A program made the translations under genes and the position numbers. Shown here in pieces: positions 6,910-18,780 of a stretch of 64,000 nt of DNA. Under the pieces are notes generated by a model that saw only the letters and a list, made by a program, of their open reading frames with translations, ran no database searches and was not told the origin of the DNA. Source of the stretch: an uncultured Polaribacter sp. (GTDB taxonomy: Bacteria; Bacteroidota; Bacteroidia; Flavobacteriales; Flavobacteriaceae); assembly GCF_947500975.1 (NCBI RefSeq), contig NZ_CANMUE010000005.1:168748-232747 (forward strand), read 5' to 3'. The stretch's first letter is position 1. Each line of letters starts with the position of its first letter.

Positions 6910-9900
6910 TTGGCAACGAAAAACACCACTGAAAGAATTAACTTCGCAACATCTCAATTAATAAAAGAGTATCCAGACTTTTTGGATATTCAGGTAAAAT
7001 CTTTCCAAGATTTTTTCCAACTTCAAACGAAAGCAGAAGAAAGAGGTGAAGAAGGTTTATATAAAACCTTCATGGATAATTTTCCAATAACAGATACAAG
7101 AAATCAATTTGTATTAGAATTTTTAGACTACTTTGTAGATCCACCAAGATACAGCATTCAAGAATGTATTGAAAGAGGTCTTACACATAGTGTGCCATTA
7201 AAAGCACGTTTAAAATTATACTGTACAGATCCTGAACATGAAGATTTTGAAACTATAGTACAAGACGTTTATTTAGGTACTATACCTTATATGACAAATT
7301 CTGGAACATTTGTAATCAATGGAGCAGAAAGAGTTGTAGTATCTCAATTACACAGATCTCCGGGGGTTTTCTTTGGACAATCTTTTCATGCCAATGGTAC
7401 AAAATTATACTCTGCAAGGGTAATTCCTTTTAAAGGTTCTTGGATTGAGTTTGCAACTGATATCAATCAAGTAATGTATGCTTATATTGATAGAAAGAAA
7501 AAATTACCAGTAACTACTTTATTTAGAGCCATAGGTTTTGAAAGAGATAAAGATATATTAGAAATTTTTGATTTAGCAGAAGAAGTTAAAGTGTCTAAAG
7601 CTGGATTAAAAAAAGTATTAGGACGAAAATTAGCAGCTAGAGTTTTAAAAACTTGGCATGAAGATTTCGTTGATGAAGATACTGGAGAAGTTGTATCAAT
7701 TGAAAGAAATGAAATTATTTTCGATCGTGATACAATTTTAGAAAAAGAACATATAGATGAAATTATAGAAGCAGGTGCTAAAACGGTTTTACTTCATAAA
7801 GAAGATAACCATATGGCAGACTATGCTATTATACATAATACATTACAGAAAGATCCTACAAATTCTGAAAAAGAAGCTGTAGAACATATTTATAGACAAT
7901 TACGTAATGCAGAACCGCCAGATGAGGAAACTGCAAGAGGTATTATAGATAAGTTATTCTTTTCTGAACAAAGATATAATTTAGGCGAAGTTGGACGTTT
8001 TAGAATGAACACTAAACTTCAACTAAATGAGCCTATAGATCAGAAGGTATTAACGAAATTAGATATTATTACTATCATTAAATATTTAATTGAATTAATT
8101 AATTCAAAAGCAGAAGTAGATGATATTGATCACTTATCAAATAGACGTGTTAGAACTGTTGGTGAACAGTTAGCAGGACAATTTGGTGTTGGTTTAGCTC
8201 GTATGGCTAGAACAATTCGTGAGCGTATGAACGTGCGTGATAATGAGGTGTTTACACCAATTGATTTAATTAATGCAAAAACATTATCATCAGTTATTAA
8301 CTCATTCTTTGGTACAAACCAGTTATCTCAGTTTATGGATCAAACAAATCCATTAGCAGAGATTACTCATAAGCGTAGATTATCTGCACTTGGACCTGGT
8401 GGTTTATCAAGAGAAAGAGCAGGTTTTGAGGTACGTGATGTTCACTATACTCATTATGGTCGTTTATGTCCAATTGAAACTCCTGAGGGACCAAATATTG
8501 GTTTAATTTCTTCACTTGCTGTTTTTGCAAAAGTGAATAATTTAGGTTTTATTGAAACACCTTATAGAAAAGTAGATAATGGTGTAGTTGCAAATGACAA
8601 GCCTATTTATTTAAGTGCTGAAGAAGAAGAGGGTATGAAAATTGCTCAATCTAATTTAGAATTAAAAGAGAATGGTGCTATTGTTTTAGATAGAGTTATT
8701 GCACGTGAGGAAGGAGATTTTCCAGTAGTTAATCCAGATGCGATTAATTATATGGATGTTGCTCCAAATCAAATTGCTTCTATATCTGCATCTTTAATTC
8801 CGTTCTTAGAACATGATGATGCCAACCGTGCATTAATGGGATCTAATATGATGCGTCAAGCAGTTCCATTATTACGCCCAGAGTCTCCAATTGTTGGAAC
8901 AGGTTTAGAGCGAAGAGTTGCAAAAGATTCTAGAATTTTAATCAATGCAGAAGGAAATGGTGTTGTTGAATATGTAGATGCAAATAAGATTACAATTAAG
9001 TATGATAAAACTGAACAAGAACAATTAGTTAGTTTTGAATCTGATGAAATTTCTTATAATTTAATAAAGTTTAGAAAAACAAATCAAGGTACATCTATTA
9101 ACCTAAAACCAATTGTTGAAAAAGGAGATAGAGTTTCTGAAGGTCAAGTTCTTTGTGAAGGTTATGCTACACAAAAAGGAGAATTAGCTTTAGGTAGAAA
9201 TATGAAAGTAGCCTTTATGCCTTGGAAAGGGTATAACTTTGAGGATGCGATTGTAATTTCAGAAAAAGTTGTTCGTGAAGATATATTTACTTCTATTCAT
9301 ATTGATGAGTATTCTTTAGACGTAAGAGATACTAAATTAGGAACTGAAGAGTTAACTAATGATATTCCAAACGTATCTGAAGAAGCTACCAAAGATTTAG
9401 ATGAAAATGGAATGATAAGAATTGGAGCAGAAGTAAATCCTGGTGATATCTTAATTGGTAAAATTACACCAAAAGGAGAATCTGATCCAACTCCAGAAGA
9501 AAAATTATTAAGAGCTATTTTTGGTGATAAAGCAGGTGATGTAAAAGATGCATCATTAAAAGCTTCTCCATCATTAAGAGGTGTAGTAATTGATAAAAAA
9601 TTATTTAGAAGAGCCGTAAAAGATAAAAACAAGAGATTAAGAGATAAAGAAGCTGTAGCTACTTTAGAAGCATCTTTTGTTGGTAAATTTGAAAGTTTAA
9701 AAGATATTTTAATCGATAAGTTATTTACACTTATCAGTGGTAAAACATCACAAGGTGTTTATAATGATTTAGGTGAAGAAGTTTTACCAAAAGGTAAAAA
9801 ATACACACTTAAAATGTTAAACTCTGTTGATGATTATGTTCACTTAACAGGAAATTGGACTACAGATAACGATTTAAATAGTTTAGTAGGTGAACTAGTT

Positions 9901-10719
9901 CATAACTATAAAATTAAAGTAAACGATTTACAAGGTAATTTAAGAAGAGAGAAGTTTACAATTTCGGTTGGAGATGAATTACCAGCAGGAATTTTAAAAC
10001 TAGCTAAAGTTTATATTGCCAAAAAGCGTAAGTTAAAAGTAGGTGATAAAATGGCAGGTCGTCATGGTAATAAAGGTATTGTTGCTCGTATTGTAAGAGC
10101 AGAAGATATGCCTTTCTTAGAAGACGGAACTCCTGTAGATATTGTACTAAACCCATTAGGTGTACCTTCTCGTATGAATATTGGTCAAATTTATGAAACT
10201 GTACTTGGTTGGGCAGGTCAAAAATTAGGAACTAAATATGCTACACCAATTTTTGATGGAGCATCTTTAGATCAGATTAATGGAATTACTGATGAGGCAG
10301 GTGTACCAAGATTTGGACATACTCATTTATATGATGGTGGAACAGGTAAACGTTTCGATCAACCAGCAACAGTTGGTATCATTTATATGATTAAGTTAGG
10401 ACACATGATTGAAGACAAAATGCACGCGCGTTCTATTGGACCATACTCATTAATTACACAACAACCATTAGGTGGTAAAGCACAGTTTGGTGGTCAGCGT
10501 TTTGGAGAGATGGAAGTTTGGGCACTTGAGGCTTATGGAGCATCAAGTATATTAAGAGAAATCTTAACTGTAAAATCTGATGACGTTATGGGTAGAGCTA
10601 AAACATACGAAAGTATTGTTAAAGGTGAAACTATGCCAGAACCAGGTTTACCAGAATCGTTTAATGTATTAATGCATGAACTTAAAGGTTTAGGTTTAGA
10701 CGTTAGATTAGAAGAATAA
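6910..10719 (+). CDS. rpoB: DNA-directed RNA polymerase subunit beta
   Basis: 1269 residues, complete. Recognisable landmarks are the rifampicin-region stretch [15 protein letters not shown] followed by [13 protein letters not shown], the [11 protein letters not shown] motif, and the C-terminal [24 protein letters not shown] segment with [18 protein letters not shown]. It forms one pincer of the catalytic core with the beta-prime subunit. The start is TTG at 6910, chosen because it directly gives the conserved N-terminus [12 protein letters not shown]. Two hairpins separate it from rplL, and an inverted repeat lies between it and rpoC. Confidence 0.99.
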   Translation: MATKNTTERINFATSQLIKEYPDFLDIQVKSFQDFFQLQTKAEERGEEGLYKTFMDNFPITDTRNQFVLEFLDYFVDPPRYSIQECIERGLTHSVPLKARLKLYCTDPEHEDFETIVQDVYLGTIPYMTNSGTFVINGAERVVVSQLHRSPGVFFGQSFHANGTKLYSARVIPFKGSWIEFATDINQVMYAYIDRKKKLPVTTLFRAIGFERDKDILEIFDLAEEVKVSKAGLKKVLGRKLAARVLKTWHEDFVDEDTGEVVSIERNEIIFDRDTILEKEHIDEIIEAGAKTVLLHKEDNHMADYAIIHNTLQKDPTNSEKEAVEHIYRQLRNAEPPDEETARGIIDKLFFSEQRYNLGEVGRFRMNTKLQLNEPIDQKVLTKLDIITIIKYLIELINSKAEVDDIDHLSNRRVRTVGEQLAGQFGVGLARMARTIRERMNVRDNEVFTPIDLINAKTLSSVINSFFGTNQLSQFMDQTNPLAEITHKRRLSALGPGGLSRERAGFEVRDVHYTHYGRLCPIETPEGPNIGLISSLAVFAKVNNLGFIETPYRKVDNGVVANDKPIYLSAEEEEGMKIAQSNLELKENGAIVLDRVIAREEGDFPVVNPDAINYMDVAPNQIASISASLIPFLEHDDANRALMGSNMMRQAVPLLRPESPIVGTGLERRVAKDSRILINAEGNGVVEYVDANKITIKYDKTEQEQLVSFESDEISYNLIKFRKTNQGTSINLKPIVEKGDRVSEGQVLCEGYATQKGELALGRNMKVAFMPWKGYNFEDAIVISEKVVREDIFTSIHIDEYSLDVRDTKLGTEELTNDIPNVSEEATKDLDENGMIRIGAEVNPGDILIGKITPKGESDPTPEEKLLRAIFGDKAGDVKDASLKASPSLRGVVIDKKLFRRAVKDKNKRLRDKEAVATLEASFVGKFESLKDILIDKLFTLISGKTSQGVYNDLGEEVLPKGKKYTLKMLNSVDDYVHLTGNWTTDNDLNSLVGELVHNYKIKVNDLQGNLRREKFTISVGDELPAGILKLAKVYIAKKRKLKVGDKMAGRHGNKGIVARIVRAEDMPFLEDGTPVDIVLNPLGVPSRMNIGQIYETVLGWAGQKLGTKYATPIFDGASLDQINGITDEAGVPRFGHTHLYDGGTGKRFDQPATVGIIYMIKLGHMIEDKMHARSIGPYSLITQQPLGGKAQFGGQRFGEMEVWALEAYGASSILREILTVKSDDVMGRAKTYESIVKGETMPEPGLPESFNVLMHELKGLGLDVRLEE

Positions 10720-10733
10720 ATTTTTTCAGTAAC

Positions 10734-10767
10734 CAGTTTTCAGTAGCAATTATGTTACTGAAAACTG
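10734..10767. repeat. CAGTTTTCAGTA palindrome in the rpoB-rpoC gap
   Basis: CAGTTTTCAGTA (10734-10745) and its perfect complement TACTGAAAACTG (10756-10767) form a 12-bp stem with a 10-base loop. More related words follow (AATACTGCCAACTGAATACT). Similar ACTG-rich sequences fill gaps at 51761-51800 and 52880-52940. Confidence 0.8.
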
Positions 10768-10798
10768 AATACTGCCAACTGAATACTTATTAAAAGAC

Positions 10799-13700
10799 AT
10801 GGCAAGAAAACAAGAAAAGTACACTGTAAAAAAGTTTAACAAAATATCAATTGGTTTATCATCACCAGAAGCAATTTTAGAAATATCTAAAGGTGAAGTT
10901 TTAAAACCAGAAACAATAAATTACCGTACACACAAACCAGAGAGAGATGGTTTATTCTGTGAGCGTATTTTTGGTCCGGTAAAGGATTATGAATGTGCAT
11001 GTGGAAAATACAAAAGAATCCGTTATAAAGGAATCGTTTGTGATAGATGTGGTGTAGAAGTAACAGAAAAGAAAGTACGTAGAGATAGAGTAGGTCACAT
11101 TAACTTAGTGGTGCCAGTTGCTCATATTTGGTACTTTAGATCATTACCTAACAAAATGGGGTACCTTTTAGGTTTACCATCTAAAAAGTTAGATATGATT
11201 ATTTACTACGAAAGATATGTAGTAATTCAACCTGGTATTGCAAAAGGACCTGAAGGAGAACCATTACAAAAAATGGATTTCTTAACGGAAGAAGAATATT
11301 TAGATATTGTTGATGAGTTACCACAAGAAAATCAATATTTAGATGATGAAGACCCAAATAAGTTTATAGCTAAAATGGGTGCAGAATGTCTAATTGATTT
11401 ACTAGCTCGTATAGATTTAGAAGGATTATCTTTTGAATTAAGACATAAAGCCAATACTGAAACTTCTAAGCAAAGAAAAACTGAAGCATTAAAACGTTTA
11501 AATGTTGTTGAAGCATTTAGAGATTCTCAAAAGAATAGAGAAAATAATCCTGAGTGGATGATTATGAAGGCTGTGCCTGTAATTCCACCAGAATTAAGAC
11601 CCTTAGTTCCTTTAGATGGTGGACGTTTTGCTACTTCAGATTTAAATGATCTTTATAGAAGAGTTATTATTAGAAATAATCGTTTAAAAAGATTAGTTGA
11701 AATAAAAGCTCCTGAAGTTATTTTACGTAATGAAAAACGTATGTTACAAGAATCTGTAGATTCATTATTTGATAACACACGTAAATCATCAGCAGTAAAA
11801 ACAGAATCTAATAGACCTTTAAAATCTTTATCAGATTCATTAAAAGGTAAACAAGGACGTTTCCGTCAGAATTTATTAGGAAAACGTGTTGATTATTCAG
11901 CTCGTTCTGTAATTGTTGTTGGACCAGAATTAAGATTGTCAGAATGTGGTATCCCTAAAGATATGGCAGCTGAACTTTACAAGCCTTTTGTAATTAGAAA
12001 ACTAATTGAAAGAGGAATTGTAAAAACAGTTAAATCTGCTAAGAAAATAATAGATAGAAAAGAACCAGTTGTTTGGGATATTTTAGAAAATGTAATTAAA
12101 GGACATCCTGTTTTATTAAACAGAGCTCCTACTTTACACAGACTTGGTATTCAGGCTTTTCAACCAAAATTAATTGAAGGAAAAGCAATTCAATTACACC
12201 CATTAGCATGTTCTGCATTTAATGCCGATTTTGATGGGGATCAAATGGCAGTTCACTTACCATTAGGACCAGAAGCTATTTTAGAAGCACAAATATTAAT
12301 GTTGGCTTCTCATAATATCTTGAACCCTGCAAATGGAGCTCCAGTTACTGTACCTTCTCAGGATATGGTACTTGGTTTATACTATATGACTAAAGAAAGA
12401 ATATCTACTCCAGAGGTTAAAATCAAAGGAGAAGGATTAACTTTCTATTCACCAGAAGAAGTAACGATTGCTTTTAACGAAGAAAAGGTAGACTTAAATG
12501 CTGGTATTAAAGTAAGAACTCAAGATATTGATGAGAATGGAGAGCAAGTAACTAAAATTATAAAAACTACAGTTGGTAGAGTTTTATTTAATGAAAAAGT
12601 TCCTGCTGCTGCTGGTTATATCAATGAAGTATTGACTAAGAAAAATTTACGTGGAATTATTGGTAATATTTTAAAAGCTACTGATATTCCAACTACAGGA
12701 GATTTCTTAGATCAAATTAAAAATATGGGGTATAAATTTGCCTTCCAAGGTGGTTTATCATTTTCATTAGGAGATATTATTATTCCTAAAGAAAAACAAT
12801 CTATGATTGACGAAGCTAATAAAGAAGTAGATGTCATTGTAGCAAATTATAATATGGGTATGTTAACGCAAAAAGAGCGTTACAATCAGGTAATTGATAT
12901 TTGGGGAAGAACCAATAACCAGTTAACAGAATTATCTATGAAACGTTTACGAGAAGACCAACAAGGTTTCAACTCAGTATATATGATGCTTGATTCTGGT
13001 GCAAGGGGTTCTAAAGAACAAATTCGTCAGTTAACAGGTATGCGTGGATTAATGGCAAAGCCTAAAAAATCTACTGCTGGAGGTGGAGAAATTATTGAGA
13101 ATCCAATTCTTTCTAACTTTAAGGAAGGTTTATCAATTCTTGAATACTTTATTTCTACTCACGGTGCACGTAAAGGACTTGCCGATACAGCCTTAAAAAC
13201 TGCAGATGCTGGTTACTTAACTCGTAGACTTGTAGATGTATCACAAGACGTTATTATTAACGAAGAAGATTGTGGTACTTTAAGAGGATTAGAAGTTTCT
13301 CCTTTAAAGAAGAACGATGAGATTGTAGAATCTTTGGCAGATAGAATTGAAGGACGTGTTTGTTTGCAAGATGTATTTCATCCTCTAACTGGAGATTTAA
13401 TTATTGAAGCAAATCAACCAATAACTCATCAATTAGCTCAAGCTGTTCAAGCTTCTGGCATTGATACTGTTCAAGTAAGATCTGCATTAACATGTGAGTC
13501 TACTAAAGGTATTTGTGCTAAATGTTATGGTCAAAGTTTATCTACCCTTAATAAAGTACAAATTGGAGAGTCTGTTGGTGTAATTGCGGCTCAATCTATT
13601 GGAGAACCTGGTACACAATTAACATTAAGAACTTTCCACGTTGGTGGGGTAGCTGGTAACATATCAGAAGAAAATAAATTAATAGCTAAGTTTGACGGAA

Positions 13701-15073
13701 AAGTAACTATTGAAGATTTACGTACAGTTGTTGGAAAAGACAATGAAGGTAATGATGTTGATATTGTAATTTCTAGAACTGCTGAAATTAAAATTACTGA
13801 TAAGAAAACAGGAATTAATTTAAGTACAAATATTATTCCTTATGGTTCTTATATCTTTGATAAAGACAGAAAATCAATTAAAAAAGGAGATGTAATTGTA
13901 CAATGGGATCCATTTAATGGTGTAATTGTTTCTGAATTTGAAGGAAAAGTTAAGTTTGATAATTTAGAACAAGGTATGAACTACTCTGTTGAAATTGATG
14001 AACAAACTGGTTTCCAAGAAAAAGTAATTACAGATTCTAAGAACAAAAAAATTATTGCTTCTTTAATTATTGAAGATAAAGATGGTAATGCTTTACGTTC
14101 TTACAGTTTACCTGTTGGTGCACACTTAATGGTAAATGATGGTGAGGCTGTAAAATCTGGTCATACACTAGTTAAAATACCAAGAAAATCTGGTAAAGCA
14201 GGTGATATTACGGGAGGTTTACCACGTGTAACTGAATTGTTTGAAGCACGTAATCCTTCTAATCCATCTGTAGTTTCAGAAATAGATGGTGTGGTTTCTT
14301 TTGGTAAAATTAAAAGAGGTAATAGAGAGATTATTGTTGAATCTAAAACAGGAGAAGTTAGTAAGTATTTAGTAAAATTATCTAATCAGATTTTAGTTCA
14401 AGAGAACGATTTTATTAAAGCTGGTATGCCTTTATCTGATGGAGCAACAACTCCTTCTGATATTTTAAGAATTAAAGGACCGTCTGCTGTACAAGAATAC
14501 TTAGTAAATGAAATACAAGAAGTTTATCGTTTACAAGGTGTAAAAATTAATGATAAACATTTTGAAGTTGTTGTACGTCAAATGATGCGTAAAGTTAAAA
14601 TTATAGATTCTGGAGATACATTATTCTTAGAGAATCAATTAATTCATAAAATTGACTTTATAAAGGATAACGACGCAATTTACGGAATGAAAGTTGTTGA
14701 AAATGCTGGAGATTCTGAAAACTTAAAAGAGGGTCAGATTATTTCTGCTCGTAAATTAAGAGATGAAAATTCTTTATTAAGAAGAAATGATAAAAATTTA
14801 GTAGAAGCAAGAGATGCAAGACCTGCAACAGCAGAACAAGTGTTACAAGGAATTACAAGAGCTTCTTTACAGACTAAATCATTTATTTCTGCTGCATCTT
14901 TCCAAGAAACTACAAAAGTATTAAATGAAGCTGCTGTTAGTGGTAAAATAGATACTTTAGAAGGCTTGAAAGAAAATGTAATTGTAGGTAAGAAAATTCC
15001 TGCAGGTACTGGTATGAGATCTTATGATAACGTAATTGTTGGTCCTAAAGAAGAAATAGAAAGAAGTTTCTAA
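10799..15073 (+). CDS. rpoC: DNA-directed RNA polymerase subunit beta-prime
   Basis: 1424 residues, complete. It has the N-terminal zinc ribbon ([20 protein letters not shown]), the catalytic magnesium loop [12 protein letters not shown], the bridge-helix/trigger-loop region ([16 protein letters not shown] and later [13 protein letters not shown]) and the second zinc site ([13 protein letters not shown]). It supplies the active-site aspartates of RNA polymerase. It is separated from rpoB by 79 bases carrying a perfect palindrome. A long-loop terminator follows at 15099-15152. Confidence 0.99.
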   Translation: MARKQEKYTVKKFNKISIGLSSPEAILEISKGEVLKPETINYRTHKPERDGLFCERIFGPVKDYECACGKYKRIRYKGIVCDRCGVEVTEKKVRRDRVGHINLVVPVAHIWYFRSLPNKMGYLLGLPSKKLDMIIYYERYVVIQPGIAKGPEGEPLQKMDFLTEEEYLDIVDELPQENQYLDDEDPNKFIAKMGAECLIDLLARIDLEGLSFELRHKANTETSKQRKTEALKRLNVVEAFRDSQKNRENNPEWMIMKAVPVIPPELRPLVPLDGGRFATSDLNDLYRRVIIRNNRLKRLVEIKAPEVILRNEKRMLQESVDSLFDNTRKSSAVKTESNRPLKSLSDSLKGKQGRFRQNLLGKRVDYSARSVIVVGPELRLSECGIPKDMAAELYKPFVIRKLIERGIVKTVKSAKKIIDRKEPVVWDILENVIKGHPVLLNRAPTLHRLGIQAFQPKLIEGKAIQLHPLACSAFNADFDGDQMAVHLPLGPEAILEAQILMLASHNILNPANGAPVTVPSQDMVLGLYYMTKERISTPEVKIKGEGLTFYSPEEVTIAFNEEKVDLNAGIKVRTQDIDENGEQVTKIIKTTVGRVLFNEKVPAAAGYINEVLTKKNLRGIIGNILKATDIPTTGDFLDQIKNMGYKFAFQGGLSFSLGDIIIPKEKQSMIDEANKEVDVIVANYNMGMLTQKERYNQVIDIWGRTNNQLTELSMKRLREDQQGFNSVYMMLDSGARGSKEQIRQLTGMRGLMAKPKKSTAGGGEIIENPILSNFKEGLSILEYFISTHGARKGLADTALKTADAGYLTRRLVDVSQDVIINEEDCGTLRGLEVSPLKKNDEIVESLADRIEGRVCLQDVFHPLTGDLIIEANQPITHQLAQAVQASGIDTVQVRSALTCESTKGICAKCYGQSLSTLNKVQIGESVGVIAAQSIGEPGTQLTLRTFHVGGVAGNISEENKLIAKFDGKVTIEDLRTVVGKDNEGNDVDIVISRTAEIKITDKKTGINLSTNIIPYGSYIFDKDRKSIKKGDVIVQWDPFNGVIVSEFEGKVKFDNLEQGMNYSVEIDEQTGFQEKVITDSKNKKIIASLIIEDKDGNALRSYSLPVGAHLMVNDGEAVKSGHTLVKIPRKSGKAGDITGGLPRVTELFEARNPSNPSVVSEIDGVVSFGKIKRGNREIIVESKTGEVSKYLVKLSNQILVQENDFIKAGMPLSDGATTPSDILRIKGPSAVQEYLVNEIQEVYRLQGVKINDKHFEVVVRQMMRKVKIIDSGDTLFLENQLIHKIDFIKDNDAIYGMKVVENAGDSENLKEGQIISARKLRDENSLLRRNDKNLVEARDARPATAEQVLQGITRASLQTKSFISAASFQETTKVLNEAAVSGKIDTLEGLKENVIVGKKIPAGTGMRSYDNVIVGPKEEIERSF

Positions 15074-15098
15074 ATAAACGGTAAATCGTTAAAAATAT

Positions 15099-15152
15099 AA
15101 AAGTTGAATTGTTTACTGTATTTTAATTACATTATTCAATTCAACTTTTTTT
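15099..15152 (+). terminator. Terminator after rpoC
   Basis: AAAAGTTGAATTG (15099-15111) pairs perfectly with CAATTCAACTTTT (15137-15149), with a 25-base loop and then Ts. It overlaps the leader of the next gene, so the DUF3467 gene may depend on read-through. Confidence 0.75.
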
Positions 15153-15164
15153 ATGATATAAATT

Positions 15165-15476
15165 ATGAAAGAAAATAAAAACCAAGAAGGTCAATTAAAT
15201 ATAGAATTAGACCAAGAAATTGCAGAAGGAACTTATTCTAATCTAGCAATAATTAATCATTCTATGTCAGAGTTTATTGTAGATTTTATTAATATTATGC
15301 CAGGAATTCCAAAAGCTAAAGTAAAATCTAGAATTATTTTAACACCTCAACATGCCAAAAGGTTAGTAAAAGCTTTGTCTGATAATGTAAGAAAATTTGA
15401 GAATGAACACGGTGAAATTAAAGATTATGAAAAACCACCAATTCCAATGAATTTTGGACCAACAGGCCAGGCTTAA
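15165..15476 (+). CDS. DUF3467 family protein
   Basis: 103 residues, soluble and acidic. It contains NHSMSEFIVDFINIMPGIPKA and then IILTPQHAKRLVKALSDNV, the hallmarks of DUF3467. The family has no assigned function that I know of. Its position right after rpoC is common in flavobacteria (from memory), which suggests a link to transcription, but that is inference. A terminator-like long-loop hairpin lies upstream and a clear terminator follows at 15497. Confidence 0.88.
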   Translation: MKENKNQEGQLNIELDQEIAEGTYSNLAIINHSMSEFIVDFINIMPGIPKAKVKSRIILTPQHAKRLVKALSDNVRKFENEHGEIKDYEKPPIPMNFGPTGQA

Positions 15477-15496
15477 ATGATATATTTTATTTAACA

Positions 15497-15528
15497 AGCA
15501 ATTAAGTTTTACTTAGTTGCTTTTTTTT
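15497..15528 (+). terminator. Terminator of the rpoC-DUF3467 unit
   Basis: AGCAATTAAG (15497-15506) pairs with CTTAGTTGCT (15512-15521) around loop TTTTA, followed by a run of Ts. It lies in the convergent gap before the minus-strand esterase. Confidence 0.9.
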
Positions 15529-16411
15529 AGATTAAAATAGTTATCTGTCTTTTACTTTTTTGCAACACATCATTATATAAAAAATCTAAAATATTATCTA
15601 AACATTGATGCATTGGTCTTCCAGACCAACTGTGGTCACCTTTATTTATTGAATATAAATAAAATGATTTATTTATATTTTTTATCCTATTAGCAATTGC
15701 TTTTGAACCAAAAAGTTTTAAAAAACCTACATCATTTTTTTGACAATAATGATGGGGGGCAATATTATAAGGAACCAATTTATCTGCTGTTCCATGAAAA
15801 AGTTGTATAGGAATTACATTATTTTGAGTAATATTTTCTGTAGTTGTTATTGCTCCAGCCATTGAAATAATACCTGCAAACTTAAAGTTTCTAGGTAAAA
15901 TTTTATTATCAAAAACATATACCAAATTTAAAATGGCTTCAGCACCTGCACTAGATCCTGCAAGTATAATTTTATTTGTTTTGATATTAAATTTTTTCTT
16001 GTTTTTGAGTAAATATTTTACAGCTAAACTGATATCTTCAGAAGCGTAATTAAAAGCATTTATTTTTTCTTCTGATTTTGTTTGGCAACCAAAACCTAAT
16101 TTTTTCATAGTTAATCTATACGAAACAGAGGCAAATGCAAAACCGCGTTTGGCCATTTCATTTGCAAACTGAACTATATTATTATCATTTCTATTTCCGC
16201 CCGAAAAACTACCACCATGAACATAAACTATCAAAGGAACATCTTTTTTTATTCTCTTAGGTTTGTAAAAGTCTAATTTTAGTTTCTTTTTTTTGTTTTT
16301 ATGGTATGTATACGTTCTTTTAGAAACAGCATATTTTTTATTTAAAAATTGCTTTTGAGCAATTGATACTTTAAATGTAAAAAGTAATATTATTAATATT
16401 TTAGCCTTCAT
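15527..16411 (-). CDS. Secreted alpha/beta-hydrolase (BD-FAE/carboxylesterase type)
   Basis: 294 residues. An N-terminal signal peptide (KILIILLFTFKVSIAQ, cut near 19) points to export. The oxyanion motif HGGSFSGG (about 65-72) and nucleophile elbow G-S-S-A-G (152-156, Ser154) define an esterase or lipase fold. Likely acid and base residues are the Asp in GTADKLVP and the His in GDHSW. Members hydrolyse acyl esters; the substrate is unknown, possibly acetylated sugars. The middle of the protein is lysine-rich. It is 22 bases downstream of a membrane acyltransferase on the same strand, so they may form an acylation/deacylation pair (inference). Confidence 0.85.
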   Translation of the reverse strand: MKAKILIILLFTFKVSIAQKQFLNKKYAVSKRTYTYHKNKKKKLKLDFYKPKRIKKDVPLIVYVHGGSFSGGNRNDNNIVQFANEMAKRGFAFASVSYRLTMKKLGFGCQTKSEEKINAFNYASEDISLAVKYLLKNKKKFNIKTNKIILAGSSAGAEAILNLVYVFDNKILPRNFKFAGIISMAGAITTTENITQNNVIPIQLFHGTADKLVPYNIAPHHYCQKNDVGFLKLFGSKAIANRIKNINKSFYLYSINKGDHSWSGRPMHQCLDNILDFLYNDVLQKSKRQITILI

Positions 16412-16433
16412 AATTATTGAAGTCGAAATGCTA

Positions 16434-17525
16434 TCATTTTCCTTTCATTTTATCAAACAATTTTCTCAAATTATTATATACAAAAGCATTTGGTTTAACA
16501 TAATAAAAAGCCAAAAAACAGATACATGTTAAAAATATTATTGCACCAAAAACACCTTGCCATGGAGTTAAATTTGCACCAATAATTTGCCTTAAACCAA
16601 AACCAGTAAAACTTCCATAAATAACAATAAAGTGTATAATATAAATGGATAGTGTTTTTTGACCTATTTTTAGGATTAATGGAAATTTTAAATATTTTTC
16701 AAATCCATAGAAGAATGAGAAATATAAAAAAACATTTCCTAGTCTTGTAAATAAGTAATTATAATTTGCTGAATCTAAAAATAATTTAATTTTTGTAAAC
16801 CTGTATAAATACACTAATAAACTTGAGGAGTAGAAGATTAAAAGACATCCGAGTATAAAAAAAAGTGGTACTATAATTTTTTTAAATTTAGGTTTATGTA
16901 CATATCGATAGAAAATAGTAGCAATAAATGCACCAAATGAAACATAACCAAACCAGGGTATAATTGTAAAAACGGAACCGTTATTTTTTGATATATAGTT
17001 GTTTAAAAAAAACGGAATATTTTCAATATTTAAATCACGATAAACAGGTTCAAATAAAAATATTATAACTCCTAAAAATAAACATAGAAAAGAAAATAGT
17101 AATGTTTTTTTTATAGAGATAAAATATAGCCCAACAATTAATATCAAGCTTAACCCAATACATTGTAACACATCAACAACTAAAAAATAAGTGCTAAATT
17201 TTCCTGATAACCATGCAAATACAGGAATTCGTATTAAATAACCAACACCTATTAAAAATAATCCTCTGATAATGCCTTTACGCATTCTTAGATTTACCTG
17301 TCCTTTTTCTTTGGCTTTTATCATTAAATAAGTGAATATTAAACCAGATATCGTAAAAAAAGTTGGGGCTGTTATACCTCTAAAATAAGACCAAATTGAA
17401 TAAGGTATTGAATTTAAATCACGATAAGATGAATCTAACAAAGCATCAATAAAATGCCCTTGTAACATCATTAAAATAGCAAAAGCTCTAATGAGATCGA
17501 TAAAATAAAGTCTGTTGTTTTTCAA
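16434..17525 (-). CDS. Multi-pass membrane acyltransferase (DUF1624/HGSNAT or acyltransferase-3 like)
   Basis: 363 residues, about ten hydrophobic segments. The N-terminus NRLYFIDLIRAFAILMMLQG followed by H, and SGLIFTYL later, resemble membrane acyltransferases that carry acetyl or acyl groups across the membrane. The conserved RxFAI...GH pattern is closest to DUF1624/heparan-alpha-glucosaminide N-acetyltransferase-like proteins. Acyltransferase-3 (OafA-like) is the alternative. The likely role is acetylation of a surface glycan; the substrate is unknown. The start codon ATG at 17525 gives the expected short cytoplasmic lead. Confidence 0.75.
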   Translation of the reverse strand: MKNNRLYFIDLIRAFAILMMLQGHFIDALLDSSYRDLNSIPYSIWSYFRGITAPTFFTISGLIFTYLMIKAKEKGQVNLRMRKGIIRGLFLIGVGYLIRIPVFAWLSGKFSTYFLVVDVLQCIGLSLILIVGLYFISIKKTLLFSFLCLFLGVIIFLFEPVYRDLNIENIPFFLNNYISKNNGSVFTIIPWFGYVSFGAFIATIFYRYVHKPKFKKIIVPLFFILGCLLIFYSSSLLVYLYRFTKIKLFLDSANYNYLFTRLGNVFLYFSFFYGFEKYLKFPLILKIGQKTLSIYIIHFIVIYGSFTGFGLRQIIGANLTPWQGVFGAIIFLTCICFLAFYYVKPNAFVYNNLRKLFDKMKGK

Positions 17526-17603
17526 AATTATCTTTATAATCTTTAAAGATAAGAATTTTATAAGTGTTTATGGTTTTCATCTTAAAAAGATAAATTATTG
17601 TTG

Positions 17604-17740
17604 CATTTAACGTCTCGGCTATGGGTAGTTTCGTGTGTTTAACAACTAGCACTGTAAAAATTTCTAAACACTCAAACTTGCGAAAAATTTCTAAATATAC
17701 TAATGTATCAATTACTTATAGCTTTTGTTGTGGGCAGTAT
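17604..17740. repeat. Flavobacterial dispersed intergenic element (left flank of hypothetical gene)
   Basis: Ends are TTTAACGTCTCGGCTATGGG (from 17606) and GTTGTGGGCAGTAT (17727-17740). Inside are a 12-base direct repeat AAAAATTTCTAA (17656 and 17683) and the self-complementary words ATAGC/GCTAT near the two ends. The GTTGTGGGCA end recurs inverted at 18651-18664 on the other side of the gene. Confidence 0.55.
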
Positions 17741-17756
17741 TTTATTTCCCCAAATT

Positions 17757-18515
17757 TTAATTTTCATTATATACTTCAATTGCTTTTTGAATGTATTGTT
17801 TTTTCTTTTTTGAAGAAATCATTGTAGCGACAACCGTTCCAAAACCCGCCAAACCAATGGCTAAGTTTACAGGTCGTAATTCAGTCACATCAGTAGTTTC
17901 AAATGTTCCAGTATTAGGATTGAAAGAATTTGTAGTTTCACCTGTTTTTTTTGCTGATGTCAAAATTCCCGCTACCATAGCAATTCCTCCTAATACATAA
18001 GCTATTGTTCTTTTCTTTTTAGCATTATGGTGCTTTTTTAAATAGACAATACTTTTTGGATTTCTTTGTAAATCAACACTTAAATTTTCATAGTTAGCAA
18101 TTTTTAAAGAATTGAATCCAGAATTGTAGTAATAATTTTGAGTAGTGCTAGTGCCTCCCAATCCTATTCCTCCCATATTATTAATTGGTACAGCATTATT
18201 GTAGTTACTAGTTAGCACATAATAATTAACTTTGCCTTTAATTGTTCTACGTGCAAAACTTCCTCGACTTCCTTGAATATTTCCAAAAAAGTCTACTCCT
18301 GATTTGTAAAATTTAACATCTTTACTTTTAATCGTTAAACTATCTAAATTAAAATAATTCTTTTTAAACATGGGTGTTTGATATTCTAGATTCTTACCGT
18401 AGAGAATACTTCCATCAGTTTTGTAAATAAAATTTTTGCTTTCGTCTATCTCTTGAGCATTAGCACTTACCGTAAAAGTTAATATAACGAGTAATAATTG
18501 AATTGTTTTTTTCAT
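17757..18515 (-). CDS. Exported hypothetical protein with glycine-zipper hairpin
   Basis: 252 residues, not recognised. A signal peptide (MKKTIQLLLVILTFTVSANA, cut near 20) is followed by a domain with DGSILYGKNLEYQ and a Gly/Asn/Tyr-rich stretch. Near the C-terminus two hydrophobic Gly/Ala-rich segments occur (AYVLGGIAMVAGILTSA and LAIGLAGFGTVVATMIS), separated by about 30 residues. Such segments could form a membrane hairpin. The gene stands alone and is bounded by inverted copies of a GTTGTGGGCA sequence, so it may have arrived as a cassette. No function is assigned. Confidence 0.7.
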   Translation of the reverse strand: MKKTIQLLLVILTFTVSANAQEIDESKNFIYKTDGSILYGKNLEYQTPMFKKNYFNLDSLTIKSKDVKFYKSGVDFFGNIQGSRGSFARRTIKGKVNYYVLTSNYNNAVPINNMGGIGLGGTSTTQNYYYNSGFNSLKIANYENLSVDLQRNPKSIVYLKKHHNAKKKRTIAYVLGGIAMVAGILTSAKKTGETTNSFNPNTGTFETTDVTELRPVNLAIGLAGFGTVVATMISSKKKKQYIQKAIEVYNEN

Positions 18516-18650
18516 AATCTTTTGCTTGTTGAAAAATTGTTATTAAAATTTAATTTTGATTGAAGTGAAATTAAGTCAACTATAATCAATTAGTTGTTTT
18601 TTTTCAGTTTACGTTTAACAATTTACTGAAGTTATTTTTTGGTCTCTTCG

Positions 18651-18664
18651 GTATTGCCCACAAC
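18651..18664. repeat. Inverted partner of the GTTGTGGGCA end
   Basis: GTATTGCCCACAAC reads on the minus strand as GTTGTGGGCAATAC. It matches 12 of 14 bases of the copy at 17727-17740. The preceding GGTCTCTTCGG resembles the GTCTCGGCTATGG end of the left copy. Confidence 0.6.
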
Positions 18665-18780
18665 TAATAATAATATTTATTAAACGAAACTTTTTAATAT
18701 CATTTGCTTGTTTTAAATCAATAAAATCTTCTCATTGATTTTCTAATTCAAAAATTAAATGACCAAAGATTCTCTTAAAA

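Noticed and set aside
17656..17694. Direct repeat AAAAATTTCTAA as a CRISPR or iteron array
   Set aside because: Only two copies, no regular spacers and no cas or replication genes nearby.
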